From Calonectria ilicicola (taxonomy: Eukaryota > Ascomycota > Sordariomycetes > Hypocreales > Nectriaceae), in the NCBI GenBank assembly GCA_020809705.1, contig CP085833.1, positions 3,038,001 through 3,102,000 on the forward strand: a stretch of DNA of 64,000 nt, in the 5' to 3' direction. Below, in pieces: positions 48,788-60,197 of the stretch. The stretch's first letter is position 1, and every line of letters starts with the position of its first letter. The position numbers were made by a program, and so were the translations under genes. The notes beneath the pieces were generated by a model that did not search any database, was not told where the DNA came from, and was given only the letters and a program-made list of their open reading frames with translations.

Positions 48788-51285
48788 CTGTAGAGAGTTA
48801 GCGATTCTCCGACCTTCCAGGATCCGTTATATCAGGCATCAGGTCATTGTCATCATCGGCCGCCACCGCGGCAGTTGATATTATGGCGTCTCGTCCAAGT
48901 GCTATAACACCCCCAACAGAACTCGTGTTTACATTTAATACCTGCGGTTGGTTGGTTTCAAGTACTAATAGCGAAGGTGGAGGAAGGCGTGCAAACGCAC
49001 CATTCAGGTAATGGGGGAGATTTGAGGGACAAAAAGTAGAACGACGAGGGGAAGAAATAAGATGAGTAACTTACAAGTCATATGTGAACTGCAATTTGGT
49101 TAGCATTTGATAATAAATTTGAAGAGACTTTCAACTTACCATCCGTCGTTTTTTTCAATTGCCCACCCACATCCGGGACAAGGCTTGCTTGTTAAGTTGA
49201 CCATCGCTTGGCTCTGTTGATCTTCTCGCTTCCTTCTGGCGGCGATTTGGCGTACCAACTCTGCAGCCTTTTTCGCCTGCTCCCTCTCTTTTCGAGCTCG
49301 CTCTTCTCGTCTTTGAAGCTCGGCTTGCTCATCTGCCAGTATATTTTGGGCCATTGCTCTGTCAGCTTCTAGCTGGGCTCGTTGGGACTCTGACCAAGCC
49401 TCGTTCTCAAGCTCTAGGCGAGAACGAAAGTTTTCTGGATCAGCAAGTAGTTGGCTGTACTCCTCACATGTAAGGTTCTCATGCCAAGAAACCCCATGGT
49501 AGAAGCAAGAACGGTGACTACAGTGTAAGCAGGTAACGATAGGCTGCTCATCGCCTGATTCGTGTATTTGACCTGAACCACAACCAGATGTGCACCAGAC
49601 AAAATTCTCGGCCTCGGACATGGCTGCCCGAAGGGCCAGTGTCTCATATCTGTTTTTTCGGTTATTGATATCGTTACAAGGATGTTCGAGTGGAAATACC
49701 TCATAAAAGTCTGCTTGTTGGCGAAGCGCTGTATGTCAGTATATTCGAGTGTTTCGCGACATTCTGGGCATCTGATGTCGGTCCAGAGTTTGCTATTCAT
49801 ATCTGATTCAATAGAGAGCTGAATGCACTCTAAACATGTGCTCGGAGGATGGTTGCACGACGTGGTGATGGAGAATCTAGGGAATTGCCCGACTTCTTTC
49901 GTTTCAGTACAGACCATGCACTCGAGATCACCGGTAACGGCGCTGGCGGGGACGCGTTGATGCGTGACAATCACATCAGATGTATCTGATACCATCTGAT
50001 ACCTCTGGCCAAAGCTGGAAAGAAATTAAGTTAATCTTTGTATTATCCAAAACAGTATATCTGAAAACGACGGCAGTAAAGGACAAAAGCTCAAAGCAAG
50101 CACAAGGGGTATAGCCAATAACATCATCACAACTCGAGCATAAACAGCGTGACTTGAGAAACCTTTGACTAGAAGGTACCTGGCATCACCACTTTTTGGA
50201 ATGGGGGATTTTCGGGAGACCTACCGGAAATCATCAGCGACTTCTTCTTGATCAAGCCGACGGAGATAGGCTACAGTCATGGCAAGATCTTGCTGCTCAA
50301 AGAGGGCAACGTACGGATTAATAGAACTTGAGGAAGATGCGAGGGGCTCATCATTGGCATTGCGCGGGCCTGTCTCGTTGCGCGCCTGCTGTGAATGGCT
50401 TGGAACATCCTCTGGCTCCTCTGGGTCCAAGTTGGCGAGGTTCAGGATAGAGGCCGAAACGGGAGCGTATCCACGTCGAGGAGCGGGCGAAGGTGTGGGC
50501 GGGCGGGGCGACGGCTCTATATCATCGTTGATGAAGGAAGCAAACTCATCGTCGTCGAGAAGCGCTGGTCTACTGTATGCGAATGATGGATGCGCCGACT
50601 TGGCTGGCGGCGCATCAGCAACCTGCTCTTGCGATGATGGCGCCAACATGACGGTCACCTCACGCGAAGACTCGTGTGAGCTTTTAGATGGCTGAGAATT
50701 TTGAGAGCGATGAGACCGGTGGGATGGAGATTCAGGTCGGCGATCTGAATTGTCTTGATCTTGGGTGTTTGCTAATGCCTCTCGTGGTATCTCGCTACCA
50801 TCATCGTTTTCGTGCGGGCGTTCCTCATCGGTTTCCTCATCATCGACAAGCCAGATGGAATCGTCGTCACTCCCAAACCCCCCCATGATATCTGGGTTGA
50901 CGCGACCGTAGATACCCGCATGGGCTAACATGTTGGTCTTGTGAGGGGATGTGTCAACATAAGGGACATATTTGCGCGCGTAAGGGTCTGGCTCTGGAGG
51001 ATCTGGATTTGTGGTAGGGTCCTGAACCGGGTCCTCGATAATGCTCTCTTCCTCTGCAACAAGATTTGGGGGCACTGGGGGCACTGGCGGCGCTAGAAGG
51101 CCAGGAGTAGTCCTGGTGTTTCTGGGGTCGGTTTCGGTGGTTTCGGTCGAATAAGTGAATCTGAAGGGCGGATTCTCTGTGGTGAGAGGGCCGATGGAGT
51201 CGTATTCTGGAGGTAGGTCCGTCGTTGAGCCAGACGGCCTCTTGCGGAATATGGTGGTTGCCTTCTTCTTGATATTTTTGAACAT
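48669..51285 (-). CDS. RBR (RING-IBR-RING) E3 ubiquitin ligase with two alternative 3' terminal exons
   Basis: RBR ligases take ubiquitin from an E2 onto a RING2 cysteine and then pass it to substrate. Common exons are 50225-51285, 49700-50014, 49140-49649 and a 14-nt microexon 49075-49088. Terminal exon A (48853-48941) gives 662 residues and terminal exon B (48669-48787) gives 672. Residues 1-354 are disordered, Pro/Asp/Ser-rich. RING1 starts at Cys386 (CMVC...CNHPPSTCLEC...CPEC). The IBR spans about 479-530, then comes a long charged coiled coil of Arg/Glu/Gln. RING2 starts CPGCGW (616/619), with active Cys629 in NDGCSHMTC. Exon A finishes IKCKHEFCWGC and exon B VKCHYQFCFEC, each supplying Cys637, 642 and 645 plus a final His and Cys. 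The 210-nt intron 50015-50224 joins the N-terminal part to RING1 in phase (DDFR-FGQRYQ). Substrates are unknown. Confidence 0.85.
48853..48941 (-). other. Alternative terminal exon A of the RBR ligase
   Basis: The acceptor is CCGCAG. It begins GT to complete Cys634, then encodes IKCKHEFCWGCYSTW and HNINC before TGA. The branch site is weaker than for exon B. Confidence 0.7.
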
Positions 51286-52634
51286 TTTCAGGCTATCGAT
51301 GCAGGTACGACGAAAAAAAAGGAAGGAAGCAAGGAGCCGGTCAATAGACCAAGTATTGAGAAAAACAAAGGGAGATCAGCGAGTATGGAGGACAAGAAGG
51401 AGAGGGCAGCTAAGGTGCCATGAAGGCAAAGTCAGCGATAGCGACAGCGGCAGCGACAGCAGCAGCTGGTCGCCAGCCAGCAGACAAGGCGCAGTTGGAT
51501 TGGTGCTTGACAGAACCTGCGCAGAGATGAACCGCAAATCACATGCCACAGCGCAACCAAAAATGTTAAACGTGTAAACTGACTTCCACCCAGTCAATTG
51601 GACGAGCAAGATAAATGCAGGATGAAAGCAGGATGCCGGAGGGGTGGCTCATGAGCTTGCTGTGTGGTACGGTAGTATATCATGGGTGCTCGCGAGCAGG
51701 GTTGGCGGGTCCATGCCATGAGCTGCCTGGCAGCACCACAACCATGTACCTGTCGGTCCCCTAGGCCAGGCCAGGCCAGGCCAGGACGCCAGCCTAGGGC
51801 TGCTAGCTCAGGCCACTTCAGCCTTAAGCCTTCGTGCCACCTTACGTCCTAGCTGTTCGTATCCCAGCAATGCATCATTCTGGGAGCACAATCTGTGGTC
51901 CCGATGAGTGCTCTGGGAGGCGGAACACGGTGCCCCTCCTGTCCTTGGCTGCTTCACTAGCCCGGCTGACACGGTGGTTGTCCAATGGTAAGGCTGACTG
52001 GTGACGATGGAGGCAGTAACTCGCCCGAAGCCAGCGCCCTCACACCCAATACCCCACTAAGCCTGCTAAAAGTCGATCCCGAACTCTGCCTATTACTCCA
52101 CACTCCAGAGGCGAGGCCCCACTTTGTACTGGTACATCTCATTGCAACGACGGCACACCCCCCCCACGGCTTATCCCCTCAACGTTCGCGAACCACGTTG
52201 CAAGGCGTTTTCCTAGCTCGCCTGGGCATTGCGCGAAACTGGATCAACAAAATGCAAAAACTTGGCCTTAGAAGCCGACATAACCGAATTGATGGAAAGG
52301 GCCATTTGGTATCGCTGCATACAGATTCAACACCACCCCCAGATATACAACCACAGCCACCCAGTTAAGCTGAATAAAACCATACCGTTATCCTTGTAGG
52401 ACTTTAGATGCCAATATTCCCATAGTATTATGACATCGGTATTCATTTCTGCCTGGCCAATTCTTGCCGTCAACTCCTATTGTATTAATGTTTCACCCAC
52501 TCTACGAACATGAGTCCAAGTCCATCATCGCAAGTCTGTCGTTCATATTTACCGTAACTCATAAATGCTTTGGGGGAAACCACACGAGAAACTCATATCA
52601 TTGCCAGAGACACCACCAAAACAGCCAAAACAAG
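51286..52634. other. Intergenic between RBR ligase and coiled-coil gene
   Basis: Upstream region of the RBR gene (A/G-rich leader just before the start) and 3' flank of the next gene. It contains the AGGCC pentamer repeat at 51764-51785. No gene supported. Confidence 0.45.
51764..51785. repeat. (AGGCC)n short tandem repeat
   Basis: About four and a half pentamers in a row. Confidence 0.75.
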
Positions 52635-54548
52635 TCATCCCCATCGAAAAGCAATCCAGCCGTCTCCTGAACGATCGCCCTTGGAGTGATAAAGATAAGA
52701 GACGAGGGTTCTGTCACCCTTCTCAGTGAACGTACGCCGCTTCTCCTCCGGGCCCCATGCCACTAGCATCTGCTGTTTCCGGACTATGATTGGCTCTTTA
52801 ATCGAGTCTCTCTGCCCAATCTGGCGCATGTAAAGTGCTGGGACCACGGTGCATACATTGAGCAGTCGATGGTAGAGCTCCTTTTTGGTCGGCGGTGGGT
52901 CGATTTTGCTCACATTGAACCCTTTTCGGTTTTGTAGAATGTTACGACAGTCTAAATTCTTAATCCCGTCCATAAACTCGGGTGATGCGTTGAGCTCGCC
53001 CCCAGAGCTCCACATGATGTACGGGTTGATGTCGAGATAGAAATGATGAGTCGACACCTGTAGCTTCTCGTACAGTTTCATCGCCGGCAACACGCAATTG
53101 TTGTCCATGTTTTCATAGAACCAAGCCATCTTCTCCTTCTTGCAAAAAATTCTAAGAAGGCTGCACAGCTCTATCGTCATCTCCTTGCGTCGCCGATCAC
53201 GCACTGATCGGAACGGCGGCGAGCTCAGCAGGGCATTGTACGCTTCTGCAGTCCAGGTTCGGACGGAGAAGAGATCTGTCAAGAAAATAAACAATGTAAG
53301 TTTCCTTCTTTTCAAGCCATGTGACTGGAATTTCGTCCATACCTCTTTTTGGCTCTACCGACATTTGCATGCTATTCTCGATAAAGCTGACAACTTCAGT
53401 ATGCCTTGGAATCTCACTATACAGGATAGCTTGAAAAATAGTATCATGCAAATATCGAAGAATTATGGAAGCGATAATATCTTCATCCGTTTCGGGAAAT
53501 TGCGAGGCATGAACAAGGTCCGGATATTGGTGGAGGATTCTCTTGAATTTATTAGCGTCAGAGGCTCGCTTCCGTGCCGTAGTCATGATGGCCTCAACGC
53601 CTTCCGTATGGTCATCTAGCCATGGTTCCATGAATTTCTGCACCCAATCCTGGACACTCTCGACAAGATTGTCATATTCCTACAATAGACATTAGTACTT
53701 CATCATCATGCCCAAAGCTCCACACTAAGCTACTATCAACTTACTCGGCCGATTTCCTCGGGTGTCAAATCTTTTCGGTAGGGTTGAAGGCTAAAAATAT
53801 GTGACTGTGCATCCTTGAGCTGTTCCCTCAGCGTTCTGTTTTCGTCTTTTGCCGCTTTCAACTCGTGTGCGAGAGTTTCCGTGTCGCGCTCAATCTCTGT
53901 CATACCGGAGTTCATGGCGTCCTTCATTTCACCAAGGCGATCTGTAGCGCGCTCTGCCTTTTCTTCGGCAATTTGTTTCTCGGTGATAAGGTTGTGGACC
54001 TTTCTAGAAAGCTCTTGAGCGAGGCGGCGCAAACGGACGTTTTCTTCTTGCATCTTGGACTCGGGGCCTTTGCGCTGGGTGAAGCTGGTCTTCTCGTAGC
54101 CGGCGGGCAGGTCCTCGTCATCGGGCTCGTCTTCCTCGGCAGTCGTAGGGAGACCAGTTTTTTGCGGGACTACTTGATAGGAAACGGCATCAAACATTTC
54201 CATGGATGAGAGATCTAGCATGCTGGTGGTGCCGGTCGGGTCCAATTCCATCATGTCTCTATCACCATCCTTATCGACCCTACTATCGAGGCCGCCTCCT
54301 TTGCCTTTGGATTTAGTCCTTGAAAGAGATGTGGGCGAGGTGTCTTGGTTTTCAAAACCAGCGATGGCATCGCTATAGCTTGGCTTAGAAGATCCCTCAT
54401 TGGAAGGGGCCTTGGAATTGCCAGATCCGTCAGCCATCTCAGCTTTGGATTGTGTTGTGGAGACTCGTTCCAAATCGGATTCTGATGGGTTCTCGATGGG
54501 TTCTTTTGCCGGTACTTTAGGAGGAGATTCGTCTTGTGACTCTGTCAT
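52635..54548 (-). CDS. Coiled-coil protein of unknown function
   Basis: Three exons (53745-54548, 53343-53679, 52635-53275) give 593 residues. Introns have consensus donors (GTAAGT, GTATGG) and TAG/CAG acceptors. The first 150 residues are acidic, Ser/Pro-rich and disordered. A coiled coil at about 165-250 includes EENVRLRRLAQELSRKVHN and ELKAAKDENRTLREQLKDAQ. An all-helical globular part starts EEIGREYDNLVESVQDWVQK and includes DEDIIASIILRYLHDTIFQA and RTWTAEAYNALLSSPPFRSV. The C-terminal 200 residues contain a PPPTKKELYHRLLNVCTVVP segment. I recognise no catalytic motif and assign no function; similar multidomain hypothetical proteins are frequent in Sordariomycetes. The start is the ATG at 54548. 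Confidence 0.8.
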
Positions 54549-57051
54549 CACTCAAAGAAAACTGCAAGAAGGGCAGACCCGAGTACAAAACCAAAGAGAA
54601 ATGGACGGATCCGAGCTCCAGCAGTGGGGTGGATCAATCGCTAATCACACCACAAGAAAGGGTCGCATCAAAACTAGGTGAGGAAGATGCGAGGGGAAAA
54701 AACAAGGGAGGGGCTGTCAGCTGCCAGATCCACAGCCTATAAGCGTTCCAGAAGATGGGCTTTACGAAGATGTCTTGGGTGTGAGAAACACCTAAATATG
54801 ACGAACCCTCGCCAATGCCCCTCAATTGCCTCCTTCCTCCCGGCCTAGGATCGGAGGTACAAACCTTGGTGTAACGATGATGGAATGCCGCGAGCAGCTG
54901 GGGCAGTGCAGCGGATCCCAAAACATCCAGCCGCACTGGGCCTTGTTGTGCCGGAGGCGCATCGGGCGCAAATAGCCTGAGGGTTCGTAACGACGGGTAG
55001 CCTAGCAATCTGCCTGCCCTGACGTTGTGGATTAGCCAGCCGCTCCTCGTTTGGGCCTAAAACCGTCAAGTATCGGTACTCCCAGCTTCGTGGCACAATA
55101 GTACCCAAGCGAATGGCCAACATCAATAAAATATGGAAAAGTATATATATTTAGATTTTATGAAGAAAAAAACATCGTGATGCAATAGTCCATCTCCATT
55201 GTTTATTTAGTTTACTCCGGATTTGAGGTTACCTACATATCGCGCTGCCATGTGATATTTTACCCGTCTTGGACTATCGATCGGACAAGAGTATCCTGCA
55301 AAGAAGGCGAACGTGCTAAATTTATCCACTGAAACTAACCCTGCACATGAAGTCATCCCGACGCTGTTTGGTAGATATGGGTGCTAGTCACTGAACTACA
55401 TGTCTCTCCAGGCAGAAGGGCGTTGATGATGCAAATCAGAAACCAATCAGACGGGTCTGGCAGGGGTAGCCCGCTGAAACTAGTCGCTGATCAGCTCCCC
55501 CACAACATGTGGGCTAGCGAGTGCAAGACAGAAATCGCCCGTGCGCACAGGGACCAACATCCCAAATATGGTACCAGCATGTCTTATCCAGCCGTCATCT
55601 ATGAACTGCCAGTGCCACCCAAATCTTGGGGACCAACCCAACTCACAAGATGCCGTAGCTATCACAACCTTTTTTCCCTTTGTCTCCAGTAGCTCGATCT
55701 GGTGATGATCAAAGGCTACTATTGCGGTTTATGATTTCACAAAAGCCATTCAGTGTCTTGAGACGCCAGTGCCCAGGATGAGACGCCTCACGTCGGGCGA
55801 AGGTAGGTCATTCAAAAACAGAGAGTCGCCAAAGGTCTCTTTTTCCTTTCTTTGTTTCCTAGCCTTTGCTGCCTAGCGTGGCGCCTGCTGTACACCCAAT
55901 ACCTTGCCGTAAGACCCAAGGCAACCAGACCACTAGGCATCCTCCGATTCATGATCTATCACCAGAAGTCCCCGCGACTTTCCTGTAACTAGCCTTCCTC
56001 ATGCATCTAGCCATCAATAGCCAAACTTTGATGCCGCGCGTCCATACTGACTGCAAATACTACTCGAATCGCGATCCCAATACCAAGTATGATTTCCTTG
56101 ATGAAATCATCGGGTCCAAGTATCCCTTTCTGTGCTCGTTGATTCTGGTTCCATGGTGTCATATCCACACGCCGGTATCCCATTCATCCATTAGCGCCTG
56201 GGCTGACACCCCGCGTCGGGCGTATACATGGGTCGATGTGGGCCAACCTCAGCCGCAGCCGCAGACTAAACGACAGTCGCGCATTCAACCTTGGCAGTGA
56301 GAGTCACAAACCCCCGCAATCCTAGGTGTTCAATGGTGCGAGTTTAGCAAGCGTAACAGAGACCAATCGACACAGGATGTGTTCACTTGCACGGGCGTTT
56401 TAGTAGCTGAATCTCTGGGAAAGGAAACAAGGCCTAAGAAGCTCCGTTGCGCAGGATAGTGGCTGTTAAACGTTTGTTCACTTGCTGTTGTCCGCCAAGG
56501 TTTTGGTCGCGGCATCGCTCCGCCTCACTGTAGAGTTTCTTGCTCTACAGTACTTCCTCTTCTAGGCTGCAGCCCAGCTACCCACACACCAGACATATGT
56601 AAATGCGCGTGTACCAAGTACATGCACTATCAAAACACCCCCCCGCGTTTGCGCCTTCCACTATCGTAAGCTGGTTCGCACTGGTCCAATTAAGGCAGAC
56701 CGAGAGGTACAGTGCCTATCTCCCTCCAGTTTGGTACCTCAGGTTAGCTCCTTGGTGGGCATACTCACTGATTCAAGCCCGCAGCTACGAGCATCCACCT
56801 CCTAGGACTACCTCCTTTACTACCCTTTTAAGCACCAAGCAGCTGCTGCACCCAACTCTTCTTTCGAATTCCTGTTCCATTTCCATAGCAAACTCTTCTT
56901 TTTCTTTCTATCACGGGAACCCACTCCGGCAATCACTGGTCCACCAGACCCGGCCCCAATTTCTGAAGGACTGAGCCAGGCTCTTTTTTAAATTGAAAAA
57001 GCCGCTTCAAAGCGCAAACTCATCTTGCTGACTCCATCGCTCCCCTCCAAA
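54549..57051. other. Intergenic between divergent coiled-coil and Hsp70-like genes
   Basis: About 2.5 kb with no gene supported. It contains a perfect 9-bp inverted repeat with a 7-nt loop at 56527-56551 and, from about 56820, a C/T-rich leader before the Hsp70-like start. Confidence 0.45.
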
Positions 57052-59000
57052 ATGGATTTTGAAAAGCTCAACATCACCGATCGCAAAATCATCGTCGGCA
57101 TCGATTTTGGCACCACCTATTCCGGTGTCGCCTGGGCAGAGACTCAACGCCCTGATCGCCGAACCGCCATCACCACATGGCCCGTAAGCAAGACAATTCG
57201 TGAGGGTGAATCCTCAGACAAGGTCCCTACCAAACTTCGTTACAATGGCGACGATGTGGAGTGGGGGTTCTCCATCCCCATCACTGCCCCTCAGGATGAA
57301 GTCATCGAGTGGTTTAAGCTGTAAGCTCTATCATCCATCGGTGCTGAGCTCCGTGATTGAAGTACTGATTTTTTTTTTTTACCAGAGACCTGGATCCTTC
57401 CTTGCAAGCCATGGGACAGGCTGTGGGCGCCGATGGTGCTCGTGGCGGTCGCAATGTCGACAAGCTGGTCACCGACTACATCTCGGCACTGGGTGATCAT
57501 CTAATGTATACTTTGCGTGAAAAACTCGGTGATAGTATTGTTAAAAGCACTCCCCTAGAGTTTGTTGTCACTGTCCCTGCTATTTGGAGTGATCTTGCCA
57601 AGGACAGGACCAAGAAAGCCTGCCAAGCTGCTTCTGGTCTGTCTGGCACGAAGCAGCCTGTTCATTTGGTCTCGGAACCTGAAGCCGCAGCCATCTACGC
57701 CCTTCACGGGCTTGATCCTCATGGCCTCCAAATCGGTGAAACGGTTGTCGTCGTTGACGCCGGTGGTGGTACTGTCGATCTAATTTCCTACACCATTACT
57801 GGGCTCAAACCCATTCTTGAAGTACAAGAAGCTGCCCCAGGGTCCGGTGCTTTGTGTGGCTCCACATTCTTAAACATGCGTTTTGCCAAGTACCTCAAGG
57901 CAAAGCTCGGGAAGGAGGAAGGCTTCGACGATGAGGTCCTAGCGGAGGCCATGGAAGTCTTTGAGAAGAAGGCGAGTTAAATCTAGGGACAATCACATTC
58001 CCATGCTTTGCTAACATATTATATAGGTCAAACGTCAATTTGCCTTGAACGTAGGACCCGATGAGACCTACACCATCCCCGTCGGTGGTCTTGCCAACAA
58101 CAAAGCATTGGGTATCACCCGAGGCCGATTCGCCCTCAAAGCCTCCGACCTACAGACTATTTTTGAGCCAGTTGTCCTTGAAGTCATCAGGCTCGTTAAG
58201 GAGCAGATCACGTCTAGTAACGTGCCTATCCGTGCCGTCCTGTTAGTTGGTGGGTTTGGTGCCTCCAACTACCTCAAGGAGCGCCTTCGAAATGCAGTCG
58301 ACAAGAAGATTCAAATTATGCAGCCCCCCAATGCTTGGCAGGCCGTTGTGCAGGGTGCTGTCATGAAGGGATTAGCCAACAGTGCTCCTGAGGATCTTAC
58401 TATGGTGAAGATTAAAAACCGCAAAGCTCGTAAACACTATGGTACTGAATGGCGAACTCGGTACGACGAGAAAGCTCACTCTCATCTCAAACACAAGCGA
58501 CAATGGTGTGGTCTGGATGGATGCTATAAGATCCACGCTATGGAATGGTTTATTCAGAGAGTGCGTATCCACGATCAACTCGCGGCGCATCGCTAACATC
58601 TTTAATAGAACGACCAGGTATCGGAGAACGAGCCATTCTATACTTCATTTGTATGGACCGGCTTGGTCAGTCAGGGCCGTATCCGCAAGATCAAGATGAC
58701 CATCTACAGCGATCAGACAATCCGGGATGCCCCAATCACCCGTGACGATAACGTCAAGGTTCTATCCCATGTTGAAGCTGATGTCAGCCACATCCCTGAA
58801 AACCTACTCGCACGACGACAAGGAAATGACGGCCAGTGGTACTATGAGCTTAGCTGTAAGATCGAAGCTGTTTATCTGTCCGCCTCGACGACCTACACAC
58901 TTCTATACAATAGTACGTTTTATCATATACTATCAAATACATTAACACTAACACGGCCATAGACCAACGATACAACACAGTGACATGCGAATACGTCTAA
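57052..59000 (+). CDS. HSPA12-like Hsp70-family ATPase
   Basis: Actin-fold ATPase related to Hsp70, HSPA12 branch. Five exons (57052-57320, 57386-57971, 58027-58560, 58609-58912, 58963-59000) give 576 residues. Phosphate-1 motif IIVGIDFGTTYSGVAW lies at about 13-28, phosphate-2 is VVVVDAGGGTVDL and the adenosine motif is AVLLVGGFGASNYLKERL. EFVVTVPAIWSDLAKDRTKK and HLVSEPEAAAIYAL are also typical. The classical substrate-binding and lid domains are absent and are replaced by about 170 C-terminal residues of beta-rich sequence (FYTSFVWTGLVSQGRIRKIK). Such genes are numerous in Pezizomycotina and mostly uncharacterised. The second intron uses a GC donor (GCGAGT) with a perfect TGCTAAC branch. 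Confidence 0.88.
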
Positions 59001-60197
59001 ATGATGAAGGACAACCCAGGGGGTAAAATCTTTTGTTAATGTATTGGAGTTTCCAGGTTCTCGTAACACATTAGTTTGACAGCTACGGTTAGGTTTTGAT
59101 TTCTGTCTTCGACACAAATGTAATGATACCAATCTTATTTCGCTAAGCTCCCATGTATGTTCTTTACGAAATTAAACGCGACCCAGAAAATGTTCATGCA
59201 AAACCTCTGGATTCGTATGAACCAAGCCACGAGAATGCGTTATGCTATACACAATATGTATAATACACCTCGTGAAAAATTGTTCCCCCTATGACTTGTT
59301 TCCTTCGGAAATTATAGAATTCGATTGCCCTAAACGCCAATTAAGTGGCCAAAAATAAATAAGCATAAAAAGATATTATTTAAATTATTTTATTTTTAGA
59401 ATATTTACTTGGGCGTCAGGAGGGATACCAGGAAAGTAGCCCTACCTCTCCCAGAAAAGAAGTTTCTATTTCACACACACACATATATATATGCAAGCTG
59501 AGTTATGCCACTCTTCCAAGTCCGGAGAATATGGTATATTTTGTTTTTTCATAAAGAAAATAAAAACAGTAGGAACCCGATTCCAATACGTCAAGTTGTT
59601 TTTAAGAGAAGAAAGCCCCCCCAAAGACTATGTATACACTATATCGCAGATATCCAGAACACCAAGCTACAAGAAAGGGGGACGAAAGAAAAGGTAACAC
59701 AATAAAACGCACATAAGAGCCAGCCCATAACCATCAATCCCAGGGGCGGCTAGGTATCAAAACATCCCGAAAAGCCCCTTCCAGTGCCTGTTTTCTCTTT
59801 ACAGGACAGAGGCATGTTCCCAATTTCTCGTTGGGATACACATTCGTACAATCCTTCTCTATCTCTCACTTTCGCCCTCACCCTTTACTCTTGTCATAGG
59901 TTGCTAACCTCTTAAAGCCTCCATGCTCGGGCGACGAACAAGCATTGCACCCGCTGTCATGTCCGAATCAACGTCTCAAACAAAAGGAATTAGTTGAAGT
60001 GAAGAAGGTCCGTGTAGGAGAGAAAGTGAGACCAAGATAATATAGAAGAAAAAAAAAAAAAAGTCCGGTGGGCTCCAAGCCCGCCATCATCTATAAGGAT
60101 CGTCTTGAAGTGATGTCTCCCTCACCACTCCAAGACCTCCGCTGGTGTTCGTTTGGAAGCGAACATTGTATCGTCCAAAGTAAGCCCGGAAGTAATC
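59001..60197. other. Intergenic between convergent Hsp70-like and DOCK genes
   Basis: 3' flanks, about 1.2 kb, partly A/T-rich (59340-59410), with a CA/TA dinucleotide run at 59472-59492 and a poly(A) run near 60050. No gene supported. Confidence 0.45.
59472..59492. repeat. (CA)n(TA)n microsatellite
   Basis: About six CA followed by about four TA dinucleotides. Confidence 0.75.

Noticed and set aside
50221..51285. 354-residue frame as a separate gene
   Set aside because: Its stop lies inside a consensus donor (GTAGGT), and splicing to TTTCCAG at 50015 continues in phase into the RBR domain.
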